From the NCBI GenBank assembly GCA_020746105.1, contig CM036618.1:1116001-1180000 (forward strand): a DNA stretch of 64,000 nt, in the 5' to 3' direction. Within the stretch, counting starts at the first letter, position 1; the number at the start of each line of letters is the position of its first letter. Origin of the DNA: Trogon surrucura. Lineage: Eukaryota > Chordata > Aves > Trogoniformes > Trogonidae. The position numbers were made by a program, and so were the translations under genes. Under the pieces are notes generated by a model. That model was not told where the DNA came from. It made no database searches and saw only the letters and a list, made by a program, of their open reading frames with translations. Positions 1 to 9,264 of the stretch are shown one piece after another.

Positions 1-330
1 GGGTATCAAGGACCACCTTCCAAGCCACCAGCCTGAGGACTGCACCCCAGCACCCATCGCTCTGCACCCGCATCAGTGCTAACCGAGAGCAGCACATAAC
101 AGATTATTAGCAATGACGTTCCCTGAATTATCCATTTCAGCTTTCCAGGCCATGGGAGCGCCCACTGGGCTGCCTTCCCACCTCCCCTTTGGCCATGCTC
201 AGAGCCAAGTCCACCCGCCTGCTGCCCTCAAACACCTTTTTCCTGCTCTGGCATCAGGAAAACAAAAGAAACCCAAAGCCAAATACAATCCAGACCCCCC
301 CAGCCCCAGAGCTCATCAGCCAGGTCCTAC

Positions 331-365
331 CGTCTCCGCCGCGTGCTCAGAGCTCCCAGGCTGGG
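331..365 (-). other. Candidate non-coding first exon, unit A
   Basis: A transcript starting about 30 bases after the TATA box would begin near 362-365. A conserved GT donor (minus-strand GACG|GTAGGA, GT at 330-329) follows about 30 bases later. The same donor is kept in units B (GT at 23387-23386) and C (GT at 41862-41861). A short untranslated exon spliced to a distant single coding exon would fit the acceptor found before the VLIG ATG. The exon limits are inferred. Confidence 0.35.
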
Positions 366-388
366 CTCAGCCCAGCCCAGCCCCTCTC

Positions 389-394
389 TTTATA
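389..394 (-). promoter_or_regulatory. TATA box, unit A
   Basis: The minus strand reads GGTATAAAGAG here. The identical box occurs in units B (23451-23456) and C (41921-41926). In units A and B an ISRE lies 90 bases upstream. Confidence 0.6.
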
Positions 395-483
395 CCGGTC
401 TCTGAGCTGGGCTGGTGCCTCCTCTCACAGAGGCAGTGAGGAGAGCTCCTGATTTACTGGAAATCCACTGCTGGCAATTGAGT

Positions 484-497
484 GTGAAAGTGAAACT
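484..497 (-). promoter_or_regulatory. ISRE, unit A
   Basis: The minus strand reads AGTTTCACTTTCAC, a full match to the interferon-stimulated response element pattern AGTTTCNNTTTCNY bound by STAT1-STAT2-IRF9 and IRF factors. It sits 90 bases upstream of the TATA box, at the same spacing as in unit B. This fits the known interferon induction of VLIG genes. Confidence 0.75.
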
Positions 498-685
498 TGT
501 CCATTGTTGCTGCTGCAGCTGAGACCAGGATCAGGTGTTGAGGCTCGCAGCTGGGAGCCTCCCAGCCTGCTGCTGTTCCTGCTGAATCATCAAACCCGGG
601 AAGGGTTTGGGTGTGAAGGCACCTTTCAAGGCCATCTGGCCTAACGAGCTTTCCCCCCCAGCACAGCCCCAGCAGCCCCCCCCAT

Positions 686-695
686 GGGATTTCCC
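686..695. promoter_or_regulatory. NF-kappaB-like site, unit A
   Basis: GGGATTTCCC matches the kappaB pattern GGGRNWYYCC. It is retained at the aligned position of unit C (41977-41986). Unit B diverges into LTR sequence before this point. Function is inferred from the motif and its retention only. Confidence 0.4.
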
Positions 696-806
696 AGCAG
701 GAACAAACCAGAACAACCAGCTGTCACGCCCGTCCCTTATCTCAGGTGTGCCACCCAACCGCGGGGCTCTGCAGCCACTGGTGGGTTGCAGAAACTATTT
801 GTTTCC

Positions 807-1440
807 TAGAATCATAGTACATAGATCATAAAACAGTTTCAGAGACCTTTAAGATCATAAAGTCCAACCTTTTCCCAGCCCTATCAACACCACTCACCCA
901 TGTCCCTCAGCACATCACCCACCTGTCTCTTAAACACCTCCAGGGATGGCGACTCAACCTGAGCATCCTGTTCCAGTGCCTGACAACCCTTTCAGTAAAG
1001 AAATTCTTCCTCATACCAAATCTAAACTTCCCCTGGTGCAACTTCAGGCCATTTCCTCTTGTCGTATCACTTGCTACTAGAGACAACAGACCAACTCCCA
1101 CCTTGCTACAACCTCTTTTCAGGTAGTTATAGAGAGCGATGAGGTCTCCCCTCAGTCTCCTCCAGCTGAACAGCCCCAGATCCCTCAGCCTTTCCTCATA
1201 CGACACATGCTCCAAATCCTTTCCCAGCTTGGCAGCCCAACTCCGCACCTCAATGTCCCTCTCGTAGAGAGGGGCCCAAAACTGGACACAGCACTCAAGG
1301 TGTGGCCTCACAGGGGCATGATGACCTCCCTGCTCCTGCTGACAGCACCATTCCTGACCCAGGACAGGACACCGTTGGCCTTCTTGTCCCCCTGGGCACC
1401 CTGCTGGCTCATCTCCAGCCGGTGTCCATCAACACCCCGA
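807..1440 (-). mobile_element. CR1 LINE 3' fragment
   Basis: The fragment begins on the left with the remains of the AGAATCATAG tail and the 'gtccaacc' CR1 3' region. It runs through the C-terminal end of the reverse-transcriptase frame read on the minus strand. An aligned copy stands at 42788-43440. Confidence 0.85.
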
Positions 1441-2045
1441 GTTCCCTAATAAAAAAAGGTTCTGCAGGTTGTTTGACAAGAGTCTCCATTTCCTGGCAAG
1501 CAACAGCCGTGACCCCGAGACTTCTCTTCTGAGCAGCCCCAGCTCTCCCAGCCCGTCCTCACAGGGAGCTGCTCCAGCCCCCTGAGCATCTCGGTGGCCT
1601 CCTCGGGACCCGCTGGAACAGCTCCACGTCCTTCTGGTGCTGAGGGCCCCAGAGCTGGGCAGAGAGCTGCAGGGGGGTCTCAGCCCCAGCCCCCCCCAGC
1701 CCTTCTCTGGGGGGCTGCTCTCCATCCCCTCCTCCCCAGCCTGGCTCTGGGCTTGGGATTGCCCCGAGCCGGGGCCAGGACCTTGCCCTGGGCCTTGCTG
1801 ACCCTCCTGAGCTGGGCACGGCCCCACCTCTCCAGCCCGGCCAGGCCCCTGGGGGTGACATCCCTTCCCTGCGGCGTGTCGGCCGCCCCACACAGCTCGA
1901 GGTCCTCGGGGCACTCGCTGAGGGAGCCCTCGATCCCACTGTCTGTGTCATGACAGAGATGTTCAACAGTCCTGGTCCCAGTACAGACCCCTGAGGATAC
2001 CAGTTGTTACTGGTCTCCATCTGGACATGGAGCTATTTTCCACTG
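1441..2045 (-). mobile_element. CR1 LINE fragment, second family
   Basis: This is another minus-strand CR1 piece covering the end of ORF2. It includes the region encoding the 'GLLNISV' to 'ELC' stretch of reverse transcriptase. It directly abuts the preceding CR1, and the same pair recurs at 42788-44020, so the arrangement predates the duplication. Confidence 0.75.
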
Positions 2046-3439
2046 CTCTCCAGATGTCACCACCCCGGCAATTCCTCGTGCACTAAACAGTCCCTCCACC
2101 AAATCCACCCCGAATCCTCCTTTTGCCATCCCTGCATCACCAGTGAGAGGAGTGCTCCCATTCTCAGTTAATCCACACGTGCAATTAAACTGAATTCATT
2201 TAAAAAGTGAAAGCTCCCACAAGTTTACAGGTTCTGGTATCAGCTGAGAAGAGCAATCACTGCTCTGCACCCAACTCTTGAACTTGGAATCAGGATCCAG
2301 ATTGCACGCACAGTCACTCACATAAAGATAGGGACTCAGCACCCAGGAGCTGCCCTGGCCGGCGTCCCAGCCCAAGGGGGAGGCTCTGCCCCGATGCAGG
2401 ACCTGCTGCTCCCAAGGGACTGACCCACACACGCCCCGGCAGGACCCCGCTGTGAAGCTCAGTCGCACCCGAGCTGTGCTCGCTCACAGTCCCATCGGCC
2501 TCCCGCTGGCGGCCAGACGCTTCTTGGCCGTGCACCCCGGCTGGTGGGCTCGGCCCGAGCCAGCCAGAACCTTCCAGCGGTTTCCAGCAGCTCCTCTGGA
2601 ACCTGCCTGGCAGCTGCTGGGAGGGCAGGCATCCCAGAGCTCCTGCCACACTCCAGGGACAGGAGGAAAGGGGATCTAGGTGTGGGATCCCACAGGGTGA
2701 AGGGGAATGAGGGGGAGTTACACGCAGGGAGGAGGGACTGGAAGGATAGAGAAAGGAGGGGGATTAGAAGATAAAGCCAGGAAGGGGAGAAGAGAAAGTG
2801 GAAGCTTGGTGGTGCACGTGGATCTGCCCATCTCCACTCCGAGCGCTGCCCTGGTGTCCTCCCAGCCTGTCACCCCAGCCCTGTCACCTGCCCTCTCCAG
2901 CCCCACCTTGCCACCACGTGCATCAGACATAACCCTGCCTGACCAGCTCCTGGCCAGCTTTACTTCCTCAGCCCACCCTCGCCAGGCCTTCTGCCTTCCC
3001 TAGCGACTACTTTGGTCAGTCACCAAGCGGAACTGCTTCGGAGCCTGCTGGCTAAAATAGGAGCAGCGGATCTTGGTGTACACGGGGGTTTCCCAAGGTT
3101 TACCAGGGACAGGGAGATGCTGGGGGGAGGAGGGAGACCCGTCTGGATCCTAGAACCAGCAGCTCTTGAGAGCAATGCTAAGGAGACCTGGGTGTCACCT
3201 GGGCAAGAGTGACCTCGCCCACAGCCTTAATAAAAAACACACCCTTAATAAAAGGCTTCAGGGAGCAAAGAACACGGAGCAGGTGAGCAGCCTGTGTGCT
3301 TAACCCTGTGTGCGGTGCAGCAGGGTGCAGGAAAGGTGGGGAACATGGGGAAGAACTGAAGCTCTGCCAGCCTGACAGGTGAGTCTCACAGGTGGTCATC
3401 ACCCTTCTTGGTAGGAGCTCCACTACGGTCTCCACCCAG
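2046..3439. other. Spacer without recognisable gene
   Basis: Only short open frames without family resemblance are present. A doubled CTTAATAAAA motif occurs near 3226-3252. I recognise no gene, RNA or well-defined repeat in this stretch. Confidence 0.5.
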
Positions 3440-4167
3440 CAGAAGGTCGGGGTTTCAAAACTCACCAGAATGGATGTGGGGACTCAGGTGGAGCTCTCAC
3501 GGAAACAACCAGCCATCCAAGGGACATCCAGGCTGCAGGGAGTGCCGGGGCCTGTGGCTGGTAACGGGTGGCAGTCGTGAGAACTGCTGTGTGCGCTGCG
3601 ACCAGGTGGACGAGCTGCTCATCCTGGTGGCAGAGCTGCGAGAGGAAGGAGCATCAGGGAGGCAGAACAAGAGAGAGATCGGTGCAGCCAGGCTCTGCCC
3701 TCCTTGAAACAGAAATGGGAGCACCCACTGGAAAGTGCCCTGGATCAAGGGGCCCCAGTATCCTGCCCCTGTCCAGGCAAAGGCAAAAGCCTCAATGGAA
3801 AAAGTGAGAAGAGTGAATGGAGGCAAGTTCATGCTTGGGGCGGCAGGCGAGCTCCCTCCTTGCCCCCCTCGCCCCCGCCGGTACCTCTGTACAACAGGTA
3901 CGGGGCTCTGGCTGGGGAAGGGCAGCCAAGTGAGGATGGGGACGATGGGCAGTCTATGCCAGGGGTGTCTCACTGGTCAGATAAACCCACCACCCGTATC
4001 ATGACCACATCCACAAGGCAAAAAAGCCGGGTTATGGTAGCAGGTGTCTCTCTTCTGAGGGGAACAGAGGGTCCAATATGCTGTGTAGACCCCCCCCCAT
4101 AGGGAAGTCTGGAGTGTTCCTGGAGCCCAAATCAGGGATATCGCTAGGAAACTTGCCAACCTGGTAT
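3440..4167 (+). mobile_element. CR1 LINE ORF1 remnant (esterase-like region)
   Basis: Plus-strand frames resemble the CR1 first open reading frame. A CCVRCDQVDELL zinc-knuckle-like stretch near 3590-3630 comes first. A basic linker with 'SLPPSPPPVPLYNRY' follows near 3855-3900, and then 'SLLRGTEGPIC' near 4050-4085, the start of the esterase-like domain. The frame is shifted at least once between these parts, so the element is not functional. Confidence 0.7.
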
Positions 4168-4582
4168 GGCCATAGAATCACAGAAAGCCACAGAATCAGA
4201 ATGTTGGGGTTGGAAGGGACCTTGAGAGATCACCTAGTCCAGCCCCCCTGCCAGAGCAGGATCACCCAGAGCAGGTCACACAGGAACACATCAAGGCAGC
4301 TTTTCTATATCTGCAGAGCAGGAGACTCCACACCCTCTCTGGGCAGCCTGGGCCAGAGCTCTGTCACCCTCACAGGGAAAAAAAAATTCCTAATGTTTTT
4401 GTGCAACCTCCTGTGCTCAAGCTTGCACCCATTGCCCCTTGTCTTATCACTGGTCATCCCTGAGCAGAGCCTGGCTCCGTCCTCCTGACACTCCCCCTTG
4501 ACACATTTATAACCATGAATGAGGTCACCCCTCCATCTCTTTCCCAGGCTCCACTGCACTGCCATCGTCTATCCACCTGGTT
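4168..4582 (-). mobile_element. CR1 LINE 3' fragment
   Basis: It starts with the CATAGAATCACAG tail at its left edge and continues through the usual CR1 3' region ('ttggaagggacc', 'cagagcaggatcaccc'). The 5' side is truncated near 4582, where a plus-strand CR1 piece begins. Confidence 0.85.
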
Positions 4583-4765
4583 ATGTCCTTGTAACCAGAT
4601 GGATCGATGCGCTGGCCCAGGCTGCCCAGAGAGGTTGTGGAGTGTCCTTCTCTGGAGACGTTCAAAACCCGGCTGGATCACCTGCTCTGGGTGATCCTGC
4701 CCTGGCAGGGAGGTTGGGCTGGATGATCTCTAGAGGTCCCGTCCAACCCCAACCATTCTGTGATT
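4583..4765 (+). mobile_element. CR1 LINE 3' end
   Basis: This plus-strand 3' terminal piece includes 'ggcccaggctgcccagagag' and ends with ATTCTGTGATTCTGAG. It lies tail-out against the preceding minus-strand CR1, forming an inverted pair. Confidence 0.85.
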
Positions 4766-4858
4766 CTGAGCGAGTCAGTGTCGCTGAGAGCCTTGGTCAC
4801 AACCCTGGCAGACAGGGAGAGCTCCGGCACCCGTGTGTCACTTGAAGGCGTGTCTGCA

Positions 4859-5078
4859 ATGTCTGCAAGGAAGGACGTGCCAGACCGTCCCTCTGAGGGC
4901 GACGCACACCAAGCGGGACTGGACGGCCTGGGCATCCGAGCAGAGTGCTGGCTCCCTGCACTGGGGAAGGAGCTGGGAGTTACTGGCACACGGGCCTTGA
5001 AACGTCCGAAAGATGAAGAGTGCCTAAAGCTTCAAACCATGCACGGTGCATGTCGGGAGAAAAAAGCCCCGGAGGAGG
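4859..5078 (+). pseudogene. Relic of a VLIG N-terminus, opposite strand
   Basis: Translation from the ATG at 4859 gives MSARKDVPD. It then reads 'ECWLPALGKELGV', 'RALKRPKDEECLKLQ' and 'ACREKKAPEE'. These line up in order with residues 1-80 of the intact VLIG at 9265-16563 (MSSQEDILE, 'EYWLPTLSEILGV', 'EALKHLRYEDYLKLE', 'RYPWEKKALQ'). About ten residues are missing after the start. The similarity is diverged, far below that between the two larger copies, so this is an older duplicate. It is bounded by CR1 pieces on both sides, and no later part of the gene follows. The surrounding open frame (4760-5686) is otherwise CR1 and low-complexity sequence, so I do not call it a gene. Confidence 0.65.
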
Positions 5079-5084
5079 TGACAC

Positions 5085-5160
5085 TCACCTCATTCACACA
5101 CCTGAACCTCCCCTGGTGCAACCTGAGACCGTTTCCTCTTGTCCTGTTGTTGTTTAAGTT
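5085..5160 (-). mobile_element. Short CR1 fragment
   Basis: It contains 'cctgaacctcccctggtgca' and 'gtttcctcttgtcctgttg', the CR1 region just before the 3' tail, with no preserved ends. It truncates the VLIG relic on its right. Confidence 0.6.
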
Positions 5161-5479
5161 GGAAAAGATCTTGAAGATCACAAAGACCAACCGTAAACCC
5201 AGCAATGCCGAGTCCCTGCTGGCGCCGGTCCCCTCAGCAGAGCCCCAGCCGCCTGCGGCAGCCCCTGCTCCTTCTCCTTCCCCTGAGGAGGGTTTCTTTT
5301 TGAGCAAATACCTCCTCCCAGTCTGCAGGGCTGGAGAGAGGGGCCAGCAGCCCCCAGGCAGAGCCAGGCTGCCAGCCTGGCCTCACCGAGGCGGGAGGCA
5401 GTGCCCTGGCTTGCCCAGGGAGAGCCGGCCTCCCTTGCCCCTCATGGCCTCTGCTGCCAGAGGTGTACAGAGGCACAGC

Positions 5480-5920
5480 ATGGTTTGGGGTGGGAGGGAA
5501 CTGAAAAACCATCTTGTTCCAACCCTCCTGCCCTGGGCAGGGACACCTCCCACCACACCAGGTTGCTCAAAGCCCCATCCAACCTGGCCTTGGGCACTTC
5601 AGGGAGGAAGCTGCAACAGCTTCTCTGGGCAACGTGTGCCAGGGTCCCACCACCCTCGTGGTCAAGAATTTCTTCCTAATGTTTAATCTAAATCTACCTT
5701 CATTCAGTATGAAACTGTTGCCCCTTGTCCATTCTCTTCAGTCCCTGATCAAGAGTCCCTCCCCAGCTCTCCTGCAGCCCTTTCAGGCACGGGGAGGCCT
5801 CTACAAGGTCTCCCTGGAGTCTTCTCCAGGTTGAACAGCCCCAGCTCTCTCAGCCTGTCCTAACAGGGGAGGTGTTCCAGCACCCTGAAGAGTAGAGGAG
5901 CAGAAAACTCCGCTGCTTCC
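5480..5920 (-). mobile_element. CR1 LINE fragment
   Basis: This is a minus-strand CR1 of the family with 'ccctgggcagggacacctcc' near the tail, running to 'ggtgttccagcaccctgaag'. The tail octamers are worn. It ends exactly where the similarity between repeat units begins (5924). Confidence 0.75.
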
Positions 5921-6664
5921 TCGTGCAGGCCTTGCAGATCTCCACCCCAATGTCTGCACAAGAGAGAAGCAGAACCCTGCATCCTTAACCCCCTGGGTTC
6001 AAATCTCACACCTCCACTTCTTATTATCCCTTGAGTTGTTGAAGAAGGTCCTTGACCAGACACCCTGAAAGGAGCCAACACTCTCCTTCCACACACTCTT
6101 CCACAGACCATCACCCAGCTGCCACCTGCCCGTCGTCACAGCACAAACACTGCAGTGTCGGGGTCAGGGACTCAAACCAGGGCATGAAGACACACACAGC
6201 TGTGGGTCACCTGAAAATAAAGGAGCCAGAGACCAGTCCAGTGCAACTCAACTGGTTTATTAGCAAAGACTAGAAGGGATTATGCTGAATCACCACTTTG
6301 GCGAAATCCCCAGCAGGGGTTTGGGTGTCCTTGGGTTTCCAGCAGTGTTGCAGGAACAGCACAGCAAAACTCACCAGCCACCTCCCTGGTGCTGTCCCAG
6401 CTGGAATCCCGTTCTCCAGACCACGGCTCCGTTGCTACCATCCTGTCCTGACAGCACAAACACAAATATCACACATGGTGGTGGCTGCTGAGGAAGCTGC
6501 AGAGACACCTAATTCTCCATCTGGGTTATAGGAAGGCTTTTTCTCCACAGCTCAGTGAGTGGCAAGAGCAGTTGTTGTTGTGGCTGAGAGCTGGAGGGAA
6601 TTTCACCAGACCCAGGCCCCAGAGTTGGAATGGCTCACCTTAACATACGAAATACTCCCCATAA

Positions 6665-7900
6665 ACATTCACAGAATCACAGAATCAGAGAATAGTAGGG
6701 GTTGGAGCAGACCTGTGAAAATGATCTGGTAAAACCACTCTGCCACAGCAGGATCAGAAGAACATGTCCAGGAATGTCTCTAGAGATGGAGACTCCCCAA
6801 CCTCCCTGGGCAGCCTGTGCCAGGGCTCCATTTCCCTCATAGTATTTTCTTAAAATTTAGCTTGATCCACCTGTTTTCCAGTTTGTGACCACTGCCCTTG
6901 GTCCTGTCACTGGGCACCACTGAGAAGAGTCAGGTCCCATCCTCTGACACCCACCCTTCAGATATTTATAATCATCATAGAATCATAGAATCATAGAACA
7001 GTTCAGGCTGGAAAAGACCCTTGGGATCATCGAGTCCAACCATTAACCCTACACTACAAGTTCACCCCTAAACCATCTCACCCAACACCACATCTCAGCG
7101 ACACTCAAACACACCCAGGGATGGCGACTCAACCCCCTCCCTGGGCAGTCTGTTCCAGTGTCTGACCACTCTTTCCGTGAAGAATTTCTTCCTACTGTCC
7201 AGTCTAAACTTGCCCTGTTGCAACTTGAACCCATTCCCCCTGGTTCTGTCCCTAATGACCTGTGAGAAGAGACCAGCACCAACCTCTCTACAATGTCATC
7301 GATGAGTTCCCCCTCAGCCTCCTCTTCTCCAGATCTCTCAGCTTTTCCTTGTGTGGGAGATACTTCAGTTCCCTCATCATCTCCGTGGCCCTGCACTGGA
7401 CTCTCTCCAGTAGTTCCTTGTCCTTCTGGAACTGGGGAGCCCAGAACTGGACCCAGCACTCCAGATGTGGCTTCACCAGGGCAGAGCAGAGCAGAGGGGC
7501 ACGGTGACCTCCTGTGACCTGCTGGCCACACTCTTCTTAATGCCCTCAGGATGGCCTTGGCCATCTTGGCCATGAGGGCACATTGTTGGTTCATGATCAG
7601 CCCATTATCCACCAGGACCCCCCGGTCCTTCTCCCCAGAGCTGATCTCCAACAGGTCAGCCCCAGCCTGTACTGATCCATTGGGTCATTCTTCCCCAGAA
7701 CTTGCCCTTGTCGAATTCCATGAGGTTTCTCCCTGCCCAGCTCTCCAGCCTGTCCAGCTCACACTGGATGGCAGTGCAGCCTCCTGGGGTGTCGGTCACT
7801 CCTCCCAGCTTTGTGTCATTGACAAACTTGCTGAGGGTGCGCTCTGTCCCTTCATCCAGGTCACTGAAGGATGTATTGAACAGGGCTGGAACTGAGTTAA
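6665..7900 (-). mobile_element. CR1 LINE fragment, split by a younger CR1
   Basis: A minus-strand CR1 begins with CACAGAATCACAGAATCAG at 6670. It is interrupted at about 6975-7300 by a second CR1 and then continues with the reverse-transcriptase end region. The uninterrupted counterpart is at 29000-29905. Confidence 0.8.
6975..7300 (-). mobile_element. Nested CR1 insertion specific to this unit
   Basis: It starts with three AGAATCAT-type octamers and carries about 300 bases of CR1 3' region. The duplicate unit reads straight through the insertion point ('gatatttataagcactgatgag' near 29300), so the insertion occurred after the unit was duplicated. Confidence 0.8.
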
Positions 7901-8006
7901 ACCACTTCCTAAACCCACATAAGTCGCTGTGTTCACTGCTTTCATGACGTCAGAGACAGAACAGCTACTGATCTGATGTCTAGCTCAGTTCATCAATAAG
8001 GGATCA

Positions 8007-8790
8007 TGTCCTGCTTTGAGCTAAACAGAACCAATTCTGTTCAGTGATTTTTACTTCTCAGCTCAGTCTCTTCTAAGAGGCTGCACTTCCTGAAGTTGGC
8101 AGCATGTTTTTGCAGACAGCGTGTGCTACCAGCAGCGATAACCCCGGATGTTTACAGTTACTGCCTGGGATTGGGATGCAGAGAGGCGCTTGCTTATTCC
8201 TATAGTGACCAAGACCACTGCTGGCTCTTGTGTGCCACGCTGGGGGTGCCAGGAAGTAAAAGGGGTCTCAAGGAGGTGAAAGGTTGCACCCCCAGTGAGT
8301 TAGAGAGGACAGGAGACCACCAAGAGTCTTACATTCCATTTACATCATGTTCACTATAAAACTGAGGGGTCACAGAGGATAGGCCTCCTTCTTTTGCTTC
8401 GTCAATGGCCGGCATCGAAGGAGGACTCTGTCCGATCTTGTGCCCTTGATCCCCATCCTGAGCACCAGAACCCAGCTCTGGTATCCAGCTCCGTGCTGAC
8501 GCCACCCTGGGGCTTACCTGGTGCCGCCCGCTCTGCGGCGTCAGCGGTGATTGATATCGGCGCTGGAGTCGGCAATATCGGATTTGTATATATTTCTATG
8601 TAGTTCTTTATTTTTATTACTTTCTGTTTAATTCAGTGTTATTGTTTTATTAAAGCTGTTTTAGTTTTCTTTTCCAATCCATAAGTCTCTCTGCCTCACT
8701 CCCTTTTCCCTCCTGTTTGGGGTGGGAGGGGGGGGGTTAGAGAGGGTCTGTCAGTGTTCCGTGGCCAGCCTAGCCCTAAGCCTCAAAACA
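8007..8790 (+). mobile_element. Solo LTR of an endogenous retrovirus
   Basis: The element starts TGTCCTGC and ends CTCAAAACA. It has TATAAAA at 8355-8361 and ATTAAA at 8649-8654 followed by a GT- and T-rich stretch. It is missing from the aligned place in the other unit (about 30015-30030). I see no exact target duplication, so the ends may be off by a few bases. It contains no coding region. Confidence 0.6.
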
Positions 8791-9117
8791 TCGATAAGCA
8801 AAAGGCAAACCAGCACAGCTTGCAGCCAGATCCCGCAGCCCTTTCTATAAGCGTGACAAGTACTTGCTGCAGGAAAACTTTTTCTTTGCCAGTGTCACTT
8901 ATCTTCTCACAGCAACTGATAAAATTGGTCCTTTCTGATGCTGCCCTCGCTCTTCATCTCACACTTGGTCTTCATCTTCGCCGTATGACCGCTTGCTGCA
9001 GGAGTTGTTTTTTTTTTGTTAAAAGACAAAGCAGAGGTAAATATTTATGGCAAGATGGGAGGAGGATGCTTCACCATGAAGGAAGGAAACTTCTGAGCGA
9101 TGGCAGGAGTACCATGC

Positions 9118-9123
9118 TTTATT
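9118..9123 (-). terminator. Polyadenylation signal of the intact VLIG gene
   Basis: AATAAA stands on the minus strand about 140 bases after the stop codon. The aligned hexamer of the broken copy (30259-30264) reads AATAAG. Confidence 0.55.
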
Positions 9124-9264
9124 TCACTCAACTTTATCAGCAGTTACTATTTTCTTCATGTGGCTTAAGGTCGCAGTCATTACAAAAATATTTTGTGGAT
9201 AGACTTGCACTATGTTCTTCTAAAATGCAAACCAGTTGTGGTTCCTCCTTCTTATCAGCTTGGC

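Larger units (their letters stand above)
1..2045. repeat. Right end of VLIG tandem-repeat unit A
   Basis: This stretch is a copy of the promoter end of the repeat units seen again near 23260-23940 and 41540-44020. Positions 1-806 align with 41540-42087. The CR1 sequence that follows (807-2045) aligns with 42788-44020. The unit holds a minus-strand TATA box and ISRE, so transcription would run out of the window on its left side. I infer another VLIG copy beyond position 1. No coding sequence of that gene is visible here. Confidence 0.75.
5924..9264. repeat. Duplicated 3' flank of the VLIG gene (unit B)
   Basis: This sequence aligns with 28260-30410. It covers the region after the VLIG stop codon on the minus strand. 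The two copies differ by a CR1 insertion (6975-7300) and an LTR insertion (8007-8790) that are present only here, so both insertions followed the duplication. Confidence 0.8.

Noticed and set aside
255-285. A-rich GAAA-type repeats as an IRF site in unit A
   Set aside because: The GAAA units are not at the two-base spacing required, and the stretch lies after the TATA box.
4760-5686. A 308-codon plus-strand open frame as a gene
   Set aside because: It is a chain of a CR1 tail, the VLIG relic, another CR1 piece and low-complexity sequence. Only the relic part is meaningful.
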